From NCBI GenBank assembly GCA_900552915.1, contig USBS01000019.1, positions 1-19,204 on the forward strand: 19,204 nucleotides of DNA. The letters run 5' to 3'. Shown piece after piece: positions 7,463 to 15,368 of this stretch. A program made the translations under genes and the position numbers. Source of the stretch: an uncultured Sutterella sp. GTDB taxonomy: Bacteria > Pseudomonadota > Gammaproteobacteria > Burkholderiales > Burkholderiaceae_F. Each line of letters begins with the position of its first letter. The stretch's first letter is position 1. Under the pieces are notes generated by a model that was not told where the DNA came from, made no database searches, and saw only the letters and a list, made by a program, of their open reading frames with translations.

Positions 7463-8863
7463 ATGAAGTTTGTTGTCAAGCACATTCACTTCGTGGGCAT
7501 CGGCGGAACCGGCATGTGCGGCATTGCCGAAGTCATGCTTAATCTCGGCTACACGGTCAGCGGTTCGGATTTGTCTCAAAGCCCCGTGACCGAACGGCTG
7601 CAGCATTTGGGTGCCGTGATCCATCGGGGACACGCAGCCGAAAACATCGAGGGCGCCGACTGCCTCGTGGTGTCTTCGGCTATTCACGAAGGCAACCCCG
7701 AAGTCGAAGCGGCCAGAAAGGCCAATATTCCGGTGGTGCCCCGTGCGGTGATGCTTGCCGAACTCATGCGCCTGCGCCGCGGCATCGCTATCGCAGGCAC
7801 ACACGGCAAAACGACCACGACATCGCTTACGACTTCCATGCTGGCCGCCGGCGGGCTCGATCCCACCTATGTGATCGGGGGGCGACTCAACAGTTCCGGC
7901 GCCAATGCGCGCCTCGGAACGGGCGAATACATCGTGGCCGAAGCCGATGAGTCCGACGCGAGTTTTCTGAATTTGTCGCCCGTGATCGCCGCTGTCACCA
8001 ACATCGATCAGGACCATATGGCGACCTACGGACACGATTTCGTGCGTCTGAAGAAGGCCTTTATCGATTTCATCGGAAGGCTTCCGTTCTACGGCGTGGC
8101 GGTGCTCTGTACCGACGACGCCAACGTGCGCTCGATCGTGCCCATGATCAGCCGGCGCGTGGTGGCCTACGGACTCAACCCGGAAGCCGAAGTGCGCGCC
8201 ATTGATGTGCGCAGCGAAGGTACGCGGATGCGTTATACGATTTTGCGCAAGGGGCATGAGCCGCTGCCTGTGGTGCTCAATCTGCCGGGCGTGCACAATG
8301 TGGTGAATTCGCTTGCGGCGGTTGCGATTGCAACGCTCGTGGGCGTTTCCGACGAAGCCATCGTGCGAGCGCTTGCCGAATTCACCGGCGTGGGCCGGCG
8401 CTTTGCGCAGTACGGCGACATTGCCGTCGATCCCGAACACCCCGAAAAAGGCACTTTCAAGCTAGTGGACGATTACGGACATCATCCGCATGAAATGGCC
8501 GCTACGATTGCCGCAGCTCGCGGCGCATGGCCCGGAAAGCGTCTTGTGCTGGCGTTTCAGCCGCATCGTTATTCGCGCACCCGCGACTGCTTCGAAGACT
8601 TCATCAAGGTGCTCTCGCAGGCCGACCGACTGGTGCTTGCCGACGTGTATCCGGCCGGCGAAGATCCGATTCCGGGCGCCAGCGGCCGCGATCTGGCGCG
8701 AGCGCTGCGGCTTGCGGGCTGCGACGGACTTCTTTTCTGCGAAAGCGCGGCGGAAATGCCGCAGGCCGTGCGCACGCTCGTACAGGACGGCGATGTGGTG
8801 ATCACGATGGGCGCGGGCAACGTAGCTCGCGTGCCGCAGGTGCTCTCGGGCAAAACGATTTAA
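7463..8863 (+). CDS. murC: UDP-MurNAc:L-alanine ligase MurC
   Basis: MurC attaches L-alanine to UDP-MurNAc, the first step of stem peptide synthesis, in the cytoplasm. Seen in order: the N-terminal HFVGIGGTGMCGIAEV nucleotide-binding loop, VSGSDLS, the P-loop AGTHGKTTTT (about residues 111-120), EADESDASFLNLSP, TNIDQDHMATYG, and the C-terminal DDYGHHPHEMAATIAAAR and FQPHRYSRTRDCFEDF. The length of 466 residues is normal. AAGGAGA at 7450-7456 overlaps the murG stop and lies 6 bases before the ATG, a strong ribosome site. No defects are seen. Confidence 0.97.
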   Translation: MKFVVKHIHFVGIGGTGMCGIAEVMLNLGYTVSGSDLSQSPVTERLQHLGAVIHRGHAAENIEGADCLVVSSAIHEGNPEVEAARKANIPVVPRAVMLAELMRLRRGIAIAGTHGKTTTTSLTTSMLAAGGLDPTYVIGGRLNSSGANARLGTGEYIVAEADESDASFLNLSPVIAAVTNIDQDHMATYGHDFVRLKKAFIDFIGRLPFYGVAVLCTDDANVRSIVPMISRRVVAYGLNPEAEVRAIDVRSEGTRMRYTILRKGHEPLPVVLNLPGVHNVVNSLAAVAIATLVGVSDEAIVRALAEFTGVGRRFAQYGDIAVDPEHPEKGTFKLVDDYGHHPHEMAATIAAARGAWPGKRLVLAFQPHRYSRTRDCFEDFIKVLSQADRLVLADVYPAGEDPIPGASGRDLARALRLAGCDGLLFCESAAEMPQAVRTLVQDGDVVITMGAGNVARVPQVLSGKTI

Positions 8864-8890
8864 CGAACTTCTTTGAAAACGGAAACAACG

Positions 8891-9844
8891 ATGGATTTTG
8901 CAGCAACGATTGATCCCAAGTCCTTGGGCCGTATTGCGGTGTTGATGGGGGGCTTTAGCAGCGAACGCGAGGTTTCGCTTTCGAGCGGCTCGGGCGTTTT
9001 AAAGGCTCTGCAGGAAGCCGGATGCGACGCCGTTATGGTCGATCCTGCCGTCGACGATCTTCTGGCGATGCGAGGCAAATTTGACCGCGCCGTGATTTCT
9101 CTGCACGGACGCTTCGGCGAAGACGGCTGCGTGCAGGGCGTGCTCGAATATCTGCAGATTCCGTATACGGGCGCTGGTGTTCGCGCAAGCGCTCTGACAA
9201 TGGACAAGGATACGACGCGCCGCGTGTGGGCGCAGTCGGGACTTCCCGTTGCCAAGGGCTTTGTCGCTACGAGCGCCGATCAGGCGCAGGAAATTCTCGA
9301 AGTGCTCGGTTCCGACGTGGTTGTCAAGCCTTCGGGCGAAGGTTCTTCTGTGGGCGTCACGCGCCTGAAGGGAGCTTCGGTTGAGGAACTCAAGGCGGCT
9401 TTGGCCGCCGCGCTGCGCTATGACGCCAAGGTGCTTGTCGAAGAGCGCTGGTTCGGGCGGGAGCTTACGATTGCCGTGCTTGGCGGCAAGGCGTTGCCGA
9501 TTATTGAAATTAAGGCGCCTGACGGCGACTACAACTTCGTCAATAAGTACCACGGCGACGAGGTGAAGTACGAGTGCCCGGCGCAAATCGACGAAGAGAC
9601 GGCACAGAGGATCCGCACTGCCTGCGAAGCGGCTTTTGCCGCCATCGGCGCCCGCGGCTGGGGCCGCATCGACGTCATGATGCGCGACGACGGTAGCTTC
9701 ATTTTGCTTGAATTCAATGCCAGCCCCGGCATGACGCCGCATAGTCTTGTTCCCATGGCCGCCCGCGCCGTAGGCATGGATTACGGCGCACTTTGCATGT
9801 GGCTTGCGGCGCATGCCGCACTTGACGGCGCAGCACGCCGCTAA
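8891..9844 (+). CDS. ddl: D-alanine--D-alanine ligase (DdlB type)
   Basis: Ddl is an ATP-grasp ligase that makes the D-Ala-D-Ala dipeptide used by MurF. Motifs are GGFSSEREVSLSSG at the N-terminus, HGRFGEDGCVQGVLEYLQIP, YTGAGVRASALTMDK, the ATP-grasp PSGEGSSVGV, GRELTIAVL, GWGRIDVMMRDDG, and the metal and substrate loop LLEFNASPGMTPHSLVPMAA. I prefer ATG 8891, giving 317 residues. An in-frame TTG at 8873 would add six residues with no family support. The position between murC and ftsQ is the standard place for ddlB. Glu and Asn of the E-x-N metal motif are intact; the following Ser replaces the more usual Thr. Confidence 0.95.
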   Translation: MDFAATIDPKSLGRIAVLMGGFSSEREVSLSSGSGVLKALQEAGCDAVMVDPAVDDLLAMRGKFDRAVISLHGRFGEDGCVQGVLEYLQIPYTGAGVRASALTMDKDTTRRVWAQSGLPVAKGFVATSADQAQEILEVLGSDVVVKPSGEGSSVGVTRLKGASVEELKAALAAALRYDAKVLVEERWFGRELTIAVLGGKALPIIEIKAPDGDYNFVNKYHGDEVKYECPAQIDEETAQRIRTACEAAFAAIGARGWGRIDVMMRDDGSFILLEFNASPGMTPHSLVPMAARAVGMDYGALCMWLAAHAALDGAARR

Positions 9845-9856
9845 AGGAGCCTTCAG

Positions 9857-10651
9857 GTGAAGGTTTCGCGTGCGTTTGTCAAAACGCTTGCCGCTGTTCC
9901 GGTTCTGGCAGCGGCAGGGGTTCTTGTGTGGTTTTTGCTGACGGCTCCTGCGCTTGAGATCAAAACGATCGAAGTGCGCGGTCCCGTTGAAGCAGCAGGA
10001 CTGCAGGAAGTGACGCGCACGGTCGAGGACACGCTTTCGGGCAATATCCTCACGGCCAATATCGTCGAAGTGAAGCGGGCCGTCGAAGGCATCTCTTGGA
10101 TCCAATCGGCGTACGTATCGCGCCTGTGGCCCGATTCGCTCTATATCGAAGTCAAGCGGCATCAGTCCGTGGCCATCTGGGAGGACGGACGACTCGTGAG
10201 CGACTCGGGCGTTTTGTACGTGAGCAACGATGAGCCCATCGAGCGGCTGCTGCAGCTGCCGGCCTTCTCAGGCGATCCTCAGTACGCTCCCGAAGCCGTC
10301 AAGTATCTGCCTCGCTTCAACGAAGTGGCTTCGGCGATCGGCGCACGCGTCAAAGGCGTCAAAATTACCTACCGCGGCAGCTGGTCGGTGGTGCTGGAAT
10401 CCGCAAAGTTCGAATCGATGGAAATCGAACTCGGCAGGGCGCTTACCCGCGGCAGTCCCGTCAATCATATGCGTCAGGTGGTGGACAATATGGATCGGGT
10501 GGTGTCGATGCTCAAGGCTTATCCCGAGAAAATCGATGCTCGCTACAAAAACGCCTTTGCCGCACAACTGCCGCCTAAGACCTTCGCAGCCGCAGCGGAA
10601 AAACAGGCCGGCAAAGCCAAACAGCAAACTCGTATAACGACGCAGCAGTAA
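9857..10651 (+). CDS. ftsQ: cell division protein FtsQ
   Basis: FtsQ is a single-pass inner membrane protein that joins early and late division proteins through FtsB/FtsL. This 264-residue protein has a short basic cytoplasmic tail, one membrane segment at about residues 8-30, and a POTRA domain from about residue 33. That domain contains IKTIEVRGPVEAAGLQEV and ISWIQSAYVSRLWPDSLYIEV. The beta domain follows, with DGRLVSDSGVLY and the YRGSWSVVLES strand. The GTG start at 9857 is supported by AAAGGAG at 9843-9849, 7 bases upstream. The tail after about residue 235 is Ala/Lys/Gln rich and probably disordered. Sequence identity in this family is generally low, so the call rests on domain layout and place before ftsA. 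Confidence 0.93.
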   Translation: MKVSRAFVKTLAAVPVLAAAGVLVWFLLTAPALEIKTIEVRGPVEAAGLQEVTRTVEDTLSGNILTANIVEVKRAVEGISWIQSAYVSRLWPDSLYIEVKRHQSVAIWEDGRLVSDSGVLYVSNDEPIERLLQLPAFSGDPQYAPEAVKYLPRFNEVASAIGARVKGVKITYRGSWSVVLESAKFESMEIELGRALTRGSPVNHMRQVVDNMDRVVSMLKAYPEKIDARYKNAFAAQLPPKTFAAAAEKQAGKAKQQTRITTQQ

Positions 10652-10654
10652 TCC

Positions 10655-11917
10655 ATGGAAACCGTACAGCAAAGTTCAACCGTCGTCGCGCTAGACATCG
10701 GATCGGAAAAGATCTCGGTGGCCGTGGCCGAAGCATCCGACTCTGGAGATCTCACGCTGCTCGGGTTCGGCAAGGTCGCTTCGCTCGGCATCCAGCACGG
10801 CAGCGTGCAGGATGTGGAGCTTGCCGTCGACTCGATTCGCTCGGCCGTGGCCGAAGCCGAACAGACTTCAAGGAGAAAGATCACGACGGTTTCGGAGGCG
10901 CTCACGGGCAAACATCTGCACAGCCTCAACAAGGTCGGACAAGTGGTGCTGCCCGACGCAGAAGTCGATGTGGCGGCAGTAAAGCGCGTCACGCGGCTGG
11001 CGATGGCCTTCGATCCCAAGACCGACGGCAAAAGCGACGACGATCGTCTGGTCTCTCACGTCGTAAAGGGCTATACGCTTGATAACGACGACGTCATGAT
11101 CGACGATCCGATCGGCATGGTGGGAAGCGTCATCAAGGCGCACGTGCATCTGGCCATCGGCTCGGACAGCGTCGTTCAGAACCTTGTAAAGTGCATTCGC
11201 CGAGCGGGGCTGGACATCGAAGGACTCGTGCTGCAGCCCTGGGCGAGCGCTGCAGGCGTGCTCACGCCCACCGATAAAGAACTTGGCGTGGTGGTTCTGG
11301 ATATCGGTGCCGGCACCACGGATATATCCTGCTGGGAAAAAGGCCAGGTGGAATTTACAGCCGTGGCGGCGATGGGCGGAAACACGATTCAGCGCGATAT
11401 CGCGGCTGTTTTGGGCTGCAATATGAGCGACGCCGACGACATCAAGCTCACCTACGGGCATTGGCCGCTCAGAGCCGAGGATGCGTATGAAACCGTACGC
11501 TACACGCGTGAAGCGACGGGTGAAACGGATACGTGCTCGTGCGAAAAAATTGTGCTGACCGTTGAGTCGCGGCTCACGGAAATGTTTAAAGTTATCGCCC
11601 GAAATTATCTGGCGCCGGATAACTGGAACTTGCGCGCCTCCGCCGGGATCGTTCTCACCGGTGGCGTTGCGAGAATGGCCGGAATTGCGGAACTCGCGCA
11701 AAGCGTGCTGGGTTTGCCAGTGCGCATCGGCATGCCGCTGATGCAAAGCGATGCGAGCATCGGGCTCGTGAGCCCGCAGGATGCCACTGTGGTGGGTGTT
11801 TTGACCGAAACCGTGCGCCGCCGCAGACTATCCGGCGCCGAAAAACTGTCCGACGGGACATTCTCGGGACTGATGGGGCAGTTAAAGCGCATTGTCTTCG
11901 GAGACTTCTCGGGTTGA
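10655..11917 (+). CDS. ftsA: cell division protein FtsA; stop codon lies in an IS end
   Basis: FtsA is the actin-like ATPase that tethers FtsZ to the membrane. Actin-fold phosphate loops are visible as VALDIGSEKISVAVAE (residues 10-25) and VVLDIGAGTTDISCWEKG, with LTGGVARMAGIAELA late in the protein. The C-terminal GLMGQLKRIVFGDF is a short amphipathic segment of the kind that binds membrane. The gene starts 3 bases after ftsQ with no clear ribosome site, so coupling to ftsQ is likely. The end is unusual: an IS200/IS605-type element begins at about 11914. The last base of the final Gly codon and the whole TGA stop are therefore IS sequence, so the protein seems intact. The expected downstream neighbour ftsZ is missing. 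Confidence 0.95.
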   Translation: METVQQSSTVVALDIGSEKISVAVAEASDSGDLTLLGFGKVASLGIQHGSVQDVELAVDSIRSAVAEAEQTSRRKITTVSEALTGKHLHSLNKVGQVVLPDAEVDVAAVKRVTRLAMAFDPKTDGKSDDDRLVSHVVKGYTLDNDDVMIDDPIGMVGSVIKAHVHLAIGSDSVVQNLVKCIRRAGLDIEGLVLQPWASAAGVLTPTDKELGVVVLDIGAGTTDISCWEKGQVEFTAVAAMGGNTIQRDIAAVLGCNMSDADDIKLTYGHWPLRAEDAYETVRYTREATGETDTCSCEKIVLTVESRLTEMFKVIARNYLAPDNWNLRASAGIVLTGGVARMAGIAELAQSVLGLPVRIGMPLMQSDASIGLVSPQDATVVGVLTETVRRRRLSGAEKLSDGTFSGLMGQLKRIVFGDFSG

Positions 11918-12050
11918 CCTCCTCCCTCCGAGTTACGTCGGGGGATTCCGGATAGTAAGTCAAGCTCACCTCCGGTAGGTTCCTGTTGCTGATCCCTGAC
12001 GGGATTCACTTCACAGGCGATCCGAGCCAGCCCGGCTCTTCTTGAGAATG
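11914..12050 (-). ncRNA. candidate TnpB omega RNA (guide scaffold)
   Basis: In this family the 3' end of tnpB plus the right end is transcribed into an omega RNA that guides TnpB. Just inside the right end, CCCCCGA pairs with TCGGAGGG (one bulged A, loop CGTAAC), the usual terminal hairpin. A further stem ATCCC/GGGAT with a TGAC/GTCA loop lies at 11992-12005 next to the tnpB stop. The guide would be the - strand sequence beyond 11914, that is the complement of the last bases of ftsA (11894-11913). The 5' limit given here is arbitrary. Expression is not shown by sequence. Confidence 0.55.
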
Positions 12051-13219
12051 TTGCCTGCGGCAACCACGTCCGCATTGGACGAGTAGCCGCATATGACGAA
12101 CGTGAATACGGCCTGCGTCGGGCGATTTTCCCGAGCAACATGTCCGCAGCACGGGCATGTTTGACTCGTGTACTGAGGCGCTACGGCGTCAACGTAGCCT
12201 CCTGCCTTAAAAACCTGCCACTCGAGCACGCGTCGAAACATGCCGGGCGAGACTCGCTGCAAAGATCGGTTCAATCCGCTCTTTGCCTTCACGTTCTTTC
12301 CCGGTTCTTCGATCGTTCCCTTGGCACTCTTCGTCATATTCTTGACGTTCAAGTCCTCAATCGCCACCCAGCCGAACCTCTGCGCGATGGCTCGAGCGGT
12401 TTTGAACATGAAGTCTTTGCGAATATTGCGAATGCGCCGATACAGGCTTGAAATCCTTGCCTTCAGCCGTCTGCGCTTGCGGCTCGGAATTTTTTTGTCG
12501 AAATCATCCGCCTTGCCAAGCTTTGCCAACTTCTGACGAGCGATTTTGTTGTGATCAAGCTGCTTTTGGTAAACAGCAATCCGCTCCTCCAGTCGCTTGA
12601 TCTCGTCAACGTCGAGCTGATAGACCGTGCCGTCGCTCAGCTGAACGGTTCGGGCTACACCCAGATCAATACCCACCTCGCCGTTGCGGGTAGGCTGAGG
12701 CTGAAAATCTTCAATTTCGGTGCAAACCGAGACATACCAACGCCCCGCCTCAACCGAAATCGTCAAGTGCTTGACTTTTCCCTGAATGCAGCGAGACTTC
12801 CGATACCGTACGAAACCGATCTTCGGTATCCGAATGCGGGCATTGGCTTCGTCGAAGTCTCCTTCAAGCAGTTGCGGCAAACGGAACGAATCACCGTCGC
12901 CGCGGGCTTTGAAGTACACCATGTTGCCTTTGTGCTGGCTGAAGCGCTTCAGACCCTGATCCAGATCCCGCAGTGTTTGTTGCAGTGTTTGAGAAGGCGA
13001 TTCGGTTAGCCAAACCGTCTCGGTGTTTCTTTTCCAAAAGACCAGTTGCGAAGCCAGTTCGCTGTAGGTGAAAAACGGTTGACCGCTCTCAAGCTGTCGA
13101 AGCTGAAGATCAACAGCCTTGTTGTAGACGAAGCGGCAGTTGCCGGCAAACTGTGCACATTTGGCCCGTTGCTCGGGCTTTAGGAGGAGTTCAAATTTGT
13201 AGGCACAGTTGATTTTCAT
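12011..13219 (-). CDS. tnpB: TnpB RNA-guided nuclease of IS200/IS605 type
   Basis: This 402-residue protein has the full TnpB layout. The N-terminal helix-turn-helix/OB part has YKFELLLKPEQ, then CRFVYNKAVDLQL. The RuvC-like core has GIDLGVARTVQLSDG (Asp185), WVAIEDLNVKNM (Glu288), and NADVVAAGNIL (Asp384). The three catalytic acids are therefore present. The zinc ribbon has CPCC (C355, C358), but the second pair reads FTFVICG: Phe374 stands where a Cys is expected and only C377 remains. This may weaken the fold. Members of the family cleave DNA next to a TAM using an RNA guide and help the element persist. The gene converges on ftsA. The ATG at 13219 is in a normal family position, though its ribosome site is weak. 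Confidence 0.92.
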   Translation of the reverse strand: MKINCAYKFELLLKPEQRAKCAQFAGNCRFVYNKAVDLQLRQLESGQPFFTYSELASQLVFWKRNTETVWLTESPSQTLQQTLRDLDQGLKRFSQHKGNMVYFKARGDGDSFRLPQLLEGDFDEANARIRIPKIGFVRYRKSRCIQGKVKHLTISVEAGRWYVSVCTEIEDFQPQPTRNGEVGIDLGVARTVQLSDGTVYQLDVDEIKRLEERIAVYQKQLDHNKIARQKLAKLGKADDFDKKIPSRKRRRLKARISSLYRRIRNIRKDFMFKTARAIAQRFGWVAIEDLNVKNMTKSAKGTIEEPGKNVKAKSGLNRSLQRVSPGMFRRVLEWQVFKAGGYVDAVAPQYTSQTCPCCGHVARENRPTQAVFTFVICGYSSNADVVAAGNILKKSRAGSDRL

Positions 13220-13277
13220 GTGCCCGATCGTATCAAAGAATTCTCAGAGACGCGCGCTTTGCGGGTGACAATGTTTT

Positions 13278-13319
13278 GCGCCATTCATCCACCGGCTCAC
13301 GCCGGTGGTATTCTGGCGC
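13278..13319. repeat. imperfect palindrome, probable left-end hairpin of the IS
   Basis: CCACCGGC at 13289-13296 pairs perfectly with GCCGGTGG at 13301-13308 around a TCAC loop. Outside a symmetric five-base internal loop, GCGCCA (13278-13283) pairs with TGGCGC (13314-13319). Subterminal hairpins like this are what the TnpA transposase of the IS200/IS605 family recognises. It lies between tnpB and mdaB, at the end of the element opposite the omega RNA hairpin. No T-run follows, so a terminator is unlikely. Confidence 0.7.
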
Positions 13320-13354
13320 CTTCAGATAAAACAAAAATAGAGAGGAACAGCAAA

Positions 13355-13939
13355 ATGGCCAAAATTTTGATTGTGGACGGAGGCGTTCAGTTTCACGGTG
13401 CGGGCGGCACGCTCAACCATGCGTACGCGCAGCTTGCGCAGAAGGTGTTTGCCGCCATGGGACACGAAGCGGAAATCACCCGCGTTGCAGACGACTGGAA
13501 TGCCGAGGCAGAAGCGGCAAAGTTCAAGGCGGCCGATGCCGTTTTGCTGACTTTCGCGGCTTGGTGGATGGGTACCCCCTGGCCCGTGAAGCGCTACATC
13601 GACGAAGTGTTCTGCGCGGGACTTTCCGTCGGAGGCGACGGTCGCACCCGTACCGATCCGGCGCATAACTACGGCCGCGGCGGCATTCTCAAGGATAAGA
13701 AATACATGCTCTCGATTACTTGGAATGCGCCTTTGAATGCCTTTGCCGATCCGACGCAGTTTTTTGCCGGAGCAGGCATCGAATCCGTGCTTTTGCCCGT
13801 GCACAAGGCCTTCCAGTTTATCGGCATGAGCTGCCTCGGAAAGTCTTTCATGGCCAACGATGTCATCAAGAACCCCACGCACGAAGCCGATTTTGCCCGC
13901 TTTGAGGCGCTTTTGAAGGAAAACTTCGCCGCGCTCTAA
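13355..13939 (+). CDS. mdaB: NADPH:quinone reductase MdaB (flavodoxin-like fold)
   Basis: The 194-residue protein closely follows MdaB, a FAD-dependent NAD(P)H:quinone oxidoreductase in the cytoplasm that reduces quinones by two electrons and protects against oxidative stress. Recognisable parts are the N-terminal ILIVDGG flavin-binding strand and the WWMGTPWPVKRYIDEVF segment. They are followed by DGRTRTDPAHNYGRGG, KKYMLSITWNAPLNAF, LPVHKAFQFIGM and FMANDVIKNP. ATG 13355 is chosen because GAGGAA lies about 8 bases upstream; the frame is open further up into the IS, but without family similarity. If the IS is removed, this gene would follow the ftsA stop by only about 25 bases, in the place where ftsZ is expected. 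Confidence 0.9.
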   Translation: MAKILIVDGGVQFHGAGGTLNHAYAQLAQKVFAAMGHEAEITRVADDWNAEAEAAKFKAADAVLLTFAAWWMGTPWPVKRYIDEVFCAGLSVGGDGRTRTDPAHNYGRGGILKDKKYMLSITWNAPLNAFADPTQFFAGAGIESVLLPVHKAFQFIGMSCLGKSFMANDVIKNPTHEADFARFEALLKENFAAL

Positions 13940-13946
13940 TCCGCGC

Positions 13947-13972
13947 CCGTGCGGACCGCAAGGACCGCACGG
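13947..13972. repeat. GC-rich hairpin after mdaB
   Basis: CCGTGCGG (13947-13954) pairs perfectly with CCGCACGG (13965-13972). An A-A mismatch follows, then an inner CC/GG pair closes a stable GCAA tetraloop. It begins 8 bases after the mdaB stop. There is no T-run behind it, so it may protect the 3' end of the transcript rather than end it; the terminator at 14000 follows. Confidence 0.6.
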
Positions 13973-13999
13973 CCAATCAAGAACACACGATTTATTGAT

Positions 14000-14029
14000 G
14001 CTGCAGGAGATTTCGCCTGCAGCTTTTGT
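14000..14029 (+). terminator. intrinsic terminator between mdaB and sotB
   Basis: GCTGCAGG (14000-14007) pairs perfectly with CCTGCAGC (14016-14023) around an eight-base loop, and TTTTGTTGT follows directly. This is a good rho-independent terminator for mdaB. It also argues that sotB starts downstream of it and has its own promoter. Confidence 0.75.
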
Positions 14030-14048
14030 TGTCTGCACACCGATCATC

Positions 14049-15284
14049 ATGTCGACGCCGGTTCTGCACAAAACAGGCTTTCGGGCTTGGCTTCCGATCA
14101 TCGCGCTTGCGTTTGCCGCGTTTGTTTTCAATACGAGCGAATTTCTGCCGGTAGGGCTGCTGCCCGATATGGCCGAAAGTCTGCACGAAACAGTTCCCTT
14201 CATGGGACTGATTCTGACGGGCTACGCGTTTGTGGTGGCGGTGATGTCGCTGCCGCTTACCATCATCACCGCCAAGTTCGAGCGCCGCAAGCTGCTGCTT
14301 GCGCTGCTGTTCATTTTTTCACTCTGCCACTTTGTGGTTCCGTGGGTGAAAAGCTTCGAGATGCTTTTTGCCGCGCGTGTGGGCGTGGCACTCACACACT
14401 CGATCTTCTGGTCGATCATGACGCCGCTTGCCGCGCGCGTCGCACCGCACGGAAAGCGAGCCGTGGGACTGGCTGCCGTCATGGGCGGCACGATCGTGGC
14501 CACCGTTTTGGGCGTACCGATCGGCACCAATCTCGGGCATCTCCTCGGCTGGCACATGTCGTTTTTCATCATCGGCATCGGTTCGGCCCTGGTATTTGTC
14601 GTGATTTTCTTCGTGCTGCCGTTGTGCGAAGCCACGCATGCGGGTTCTATAAAGAGTTTGCCGATCATCCTGAAGCGGCCGGGGTTGCAGCAGCTCTATT
14701 TCCTGACGGTTGTTACGGTGCTCGGACAATTTACGGCCTATTCCTACCTCAACCCGATTCTGGCAACAGCCGGAGGGCTTGACGAGGGCATGATCGTTTC
14801 GATGTTGTTTGCCTTCGGCATCGCGGGGATCATCGGCACTCTAGTGGCATCGAAAACCGTGGACAGACACTGTGAGGCAACGCTGATCGGCGCGATGGTC
14901 GTTGTCTGCATTTCGCTTGCCCTTTTGGTGATCAGCGCACAGACAACAGTCAGTTTGACCGTGCTCATCGTGTGCTGGGGTGCTTCGATGACGGCCGTGT
15001 GTTTGGCCTTTCAGACGGTGCTTCTCACGGTGGCGCCCGACGCTGCCGATGTGGCGGCATCGCTTTATTCGGGCATCTTCAACGTGGGCATCGGCGGCGG
15101 CGCCTTCATCGGCAGCCGCGTCTCGCAGGCCGCGGGCTTTCTGCCTGTTTCCTATGTCGGAGCGGCGCTGGTGGGGGTTTCGCTTCTAAGCCTTCTTGCC
15201 GTGCGCATGAAGAGCGGCCGCTGGCTTTTGGGACAAGGCCGTCAGTATGGTCACCAAACAGGTGAGCCCGTGCACGAGAGCTGA
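14049..15284 (+). CDS. sotB: SotB-like sugar efflux transporter (MFS, DHA1)
   Basis: This major facilitator protein has 12 predicted membrane segments and follows SotB (YdeA) along its length. SotB exports sugars such as arabinose and lactose, and IPTG, from the cell. Matching blocks are FNTSEFLPVGLLPDMAES in helix 1, YAFVVAVMSLPL, ERRKLLLALL, HSIFWSIMTPLAARVAP, TAYSYLNPIL, and the late APDAADVAASLYSGIFNVGIG. I chose ATG 14049 (411 residues). Upstream in-frame codons at 13995 and 13998 would place the start inside the terminator. No good ribosome site precedes 14049. Substrate is inferred from family only; other drug/H+ antiporters of this subfamily remain possible. Confidence 0.85.
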   Translation: MSTPVLHKTGFRAWLPIIALAFAAFVFNTSEFLPVGLLPDMAESLHETVPFMGLILTGYAFVVAVMSLPLTIITAKFERRKLLLALLFIFSLCHFVVPWVKSFEMLFAARVGVALTHSIFWSIMTPLAARVAPHGKRAVGLAAVMGGTIVATVLGVPIGTNLGHLLGWHMSFFIIGIGSALVFVVIFFVLPLCEATHAGSIKSLPIILKRPGLQQLYFLTVVTVLGQFTAYSYLNPILATAGGLDEGMIVSMLFAFGIAGIIGTLVASKTVDRHCEATLIGAMVVVCISLALLVISAQTTVSLTVLIVCWGASMTAVCLAFQTVLLTVAPDAADVAASLYSGIFNVGIGGGAFIGSRVSQAAGFLPVSYVGAALVGVSLLSLLAVRMKSGRWLLGQGRQYGHQTGEPVHES

Positions 15285-15368
15285 GTTTTCTGCTAAAACT
15301 GCCGTAGGCGCCTTGACGATCGAGGCGGCCGTTGCTGTTTTTCGTCGGTCGGTGCGCCGGTTTTGCTG

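Larger units (their letters stand above)
11914..13325 (-). mobile_element. solo-tnpB element, IS200/IS605 family (IS1341-like)
   Basis: The element carries tnpB only; no tnpA transposase is present. On the - strand the right end reads ...GGGAGGAGGTCAA, and TCAA is the known right cleavage tetranucleotide of this family, which puts the boundary at 11914. The left end is less certain. It contains a palindrome at 13278-13319, and I place its edge at about 13325. The flank there reads TTTAT on the - strand, the type of short AT-rich motif that serves as target and TAM in this family. Joining 11913 to 13326 gives TCG GGA TAA, an intact ftsA end with an identical last residue. Such elements make no target-site duplication, and none is seen. 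The exact left edge is inference. Confidence 0.75.

Noticed and set aside
8999..10162. - strand open frame of 387 codons opposite ddl and ftsQ
   Set aside because: It spans two clearly coding + strand genes, has no domain signature and is antisense shadow.
13998..14048. Earlier ATG/TTG starts for sotB
   Set aside because: They fall inside the hairpin and T-run of the terminator, and the extra residues have no match in the family.
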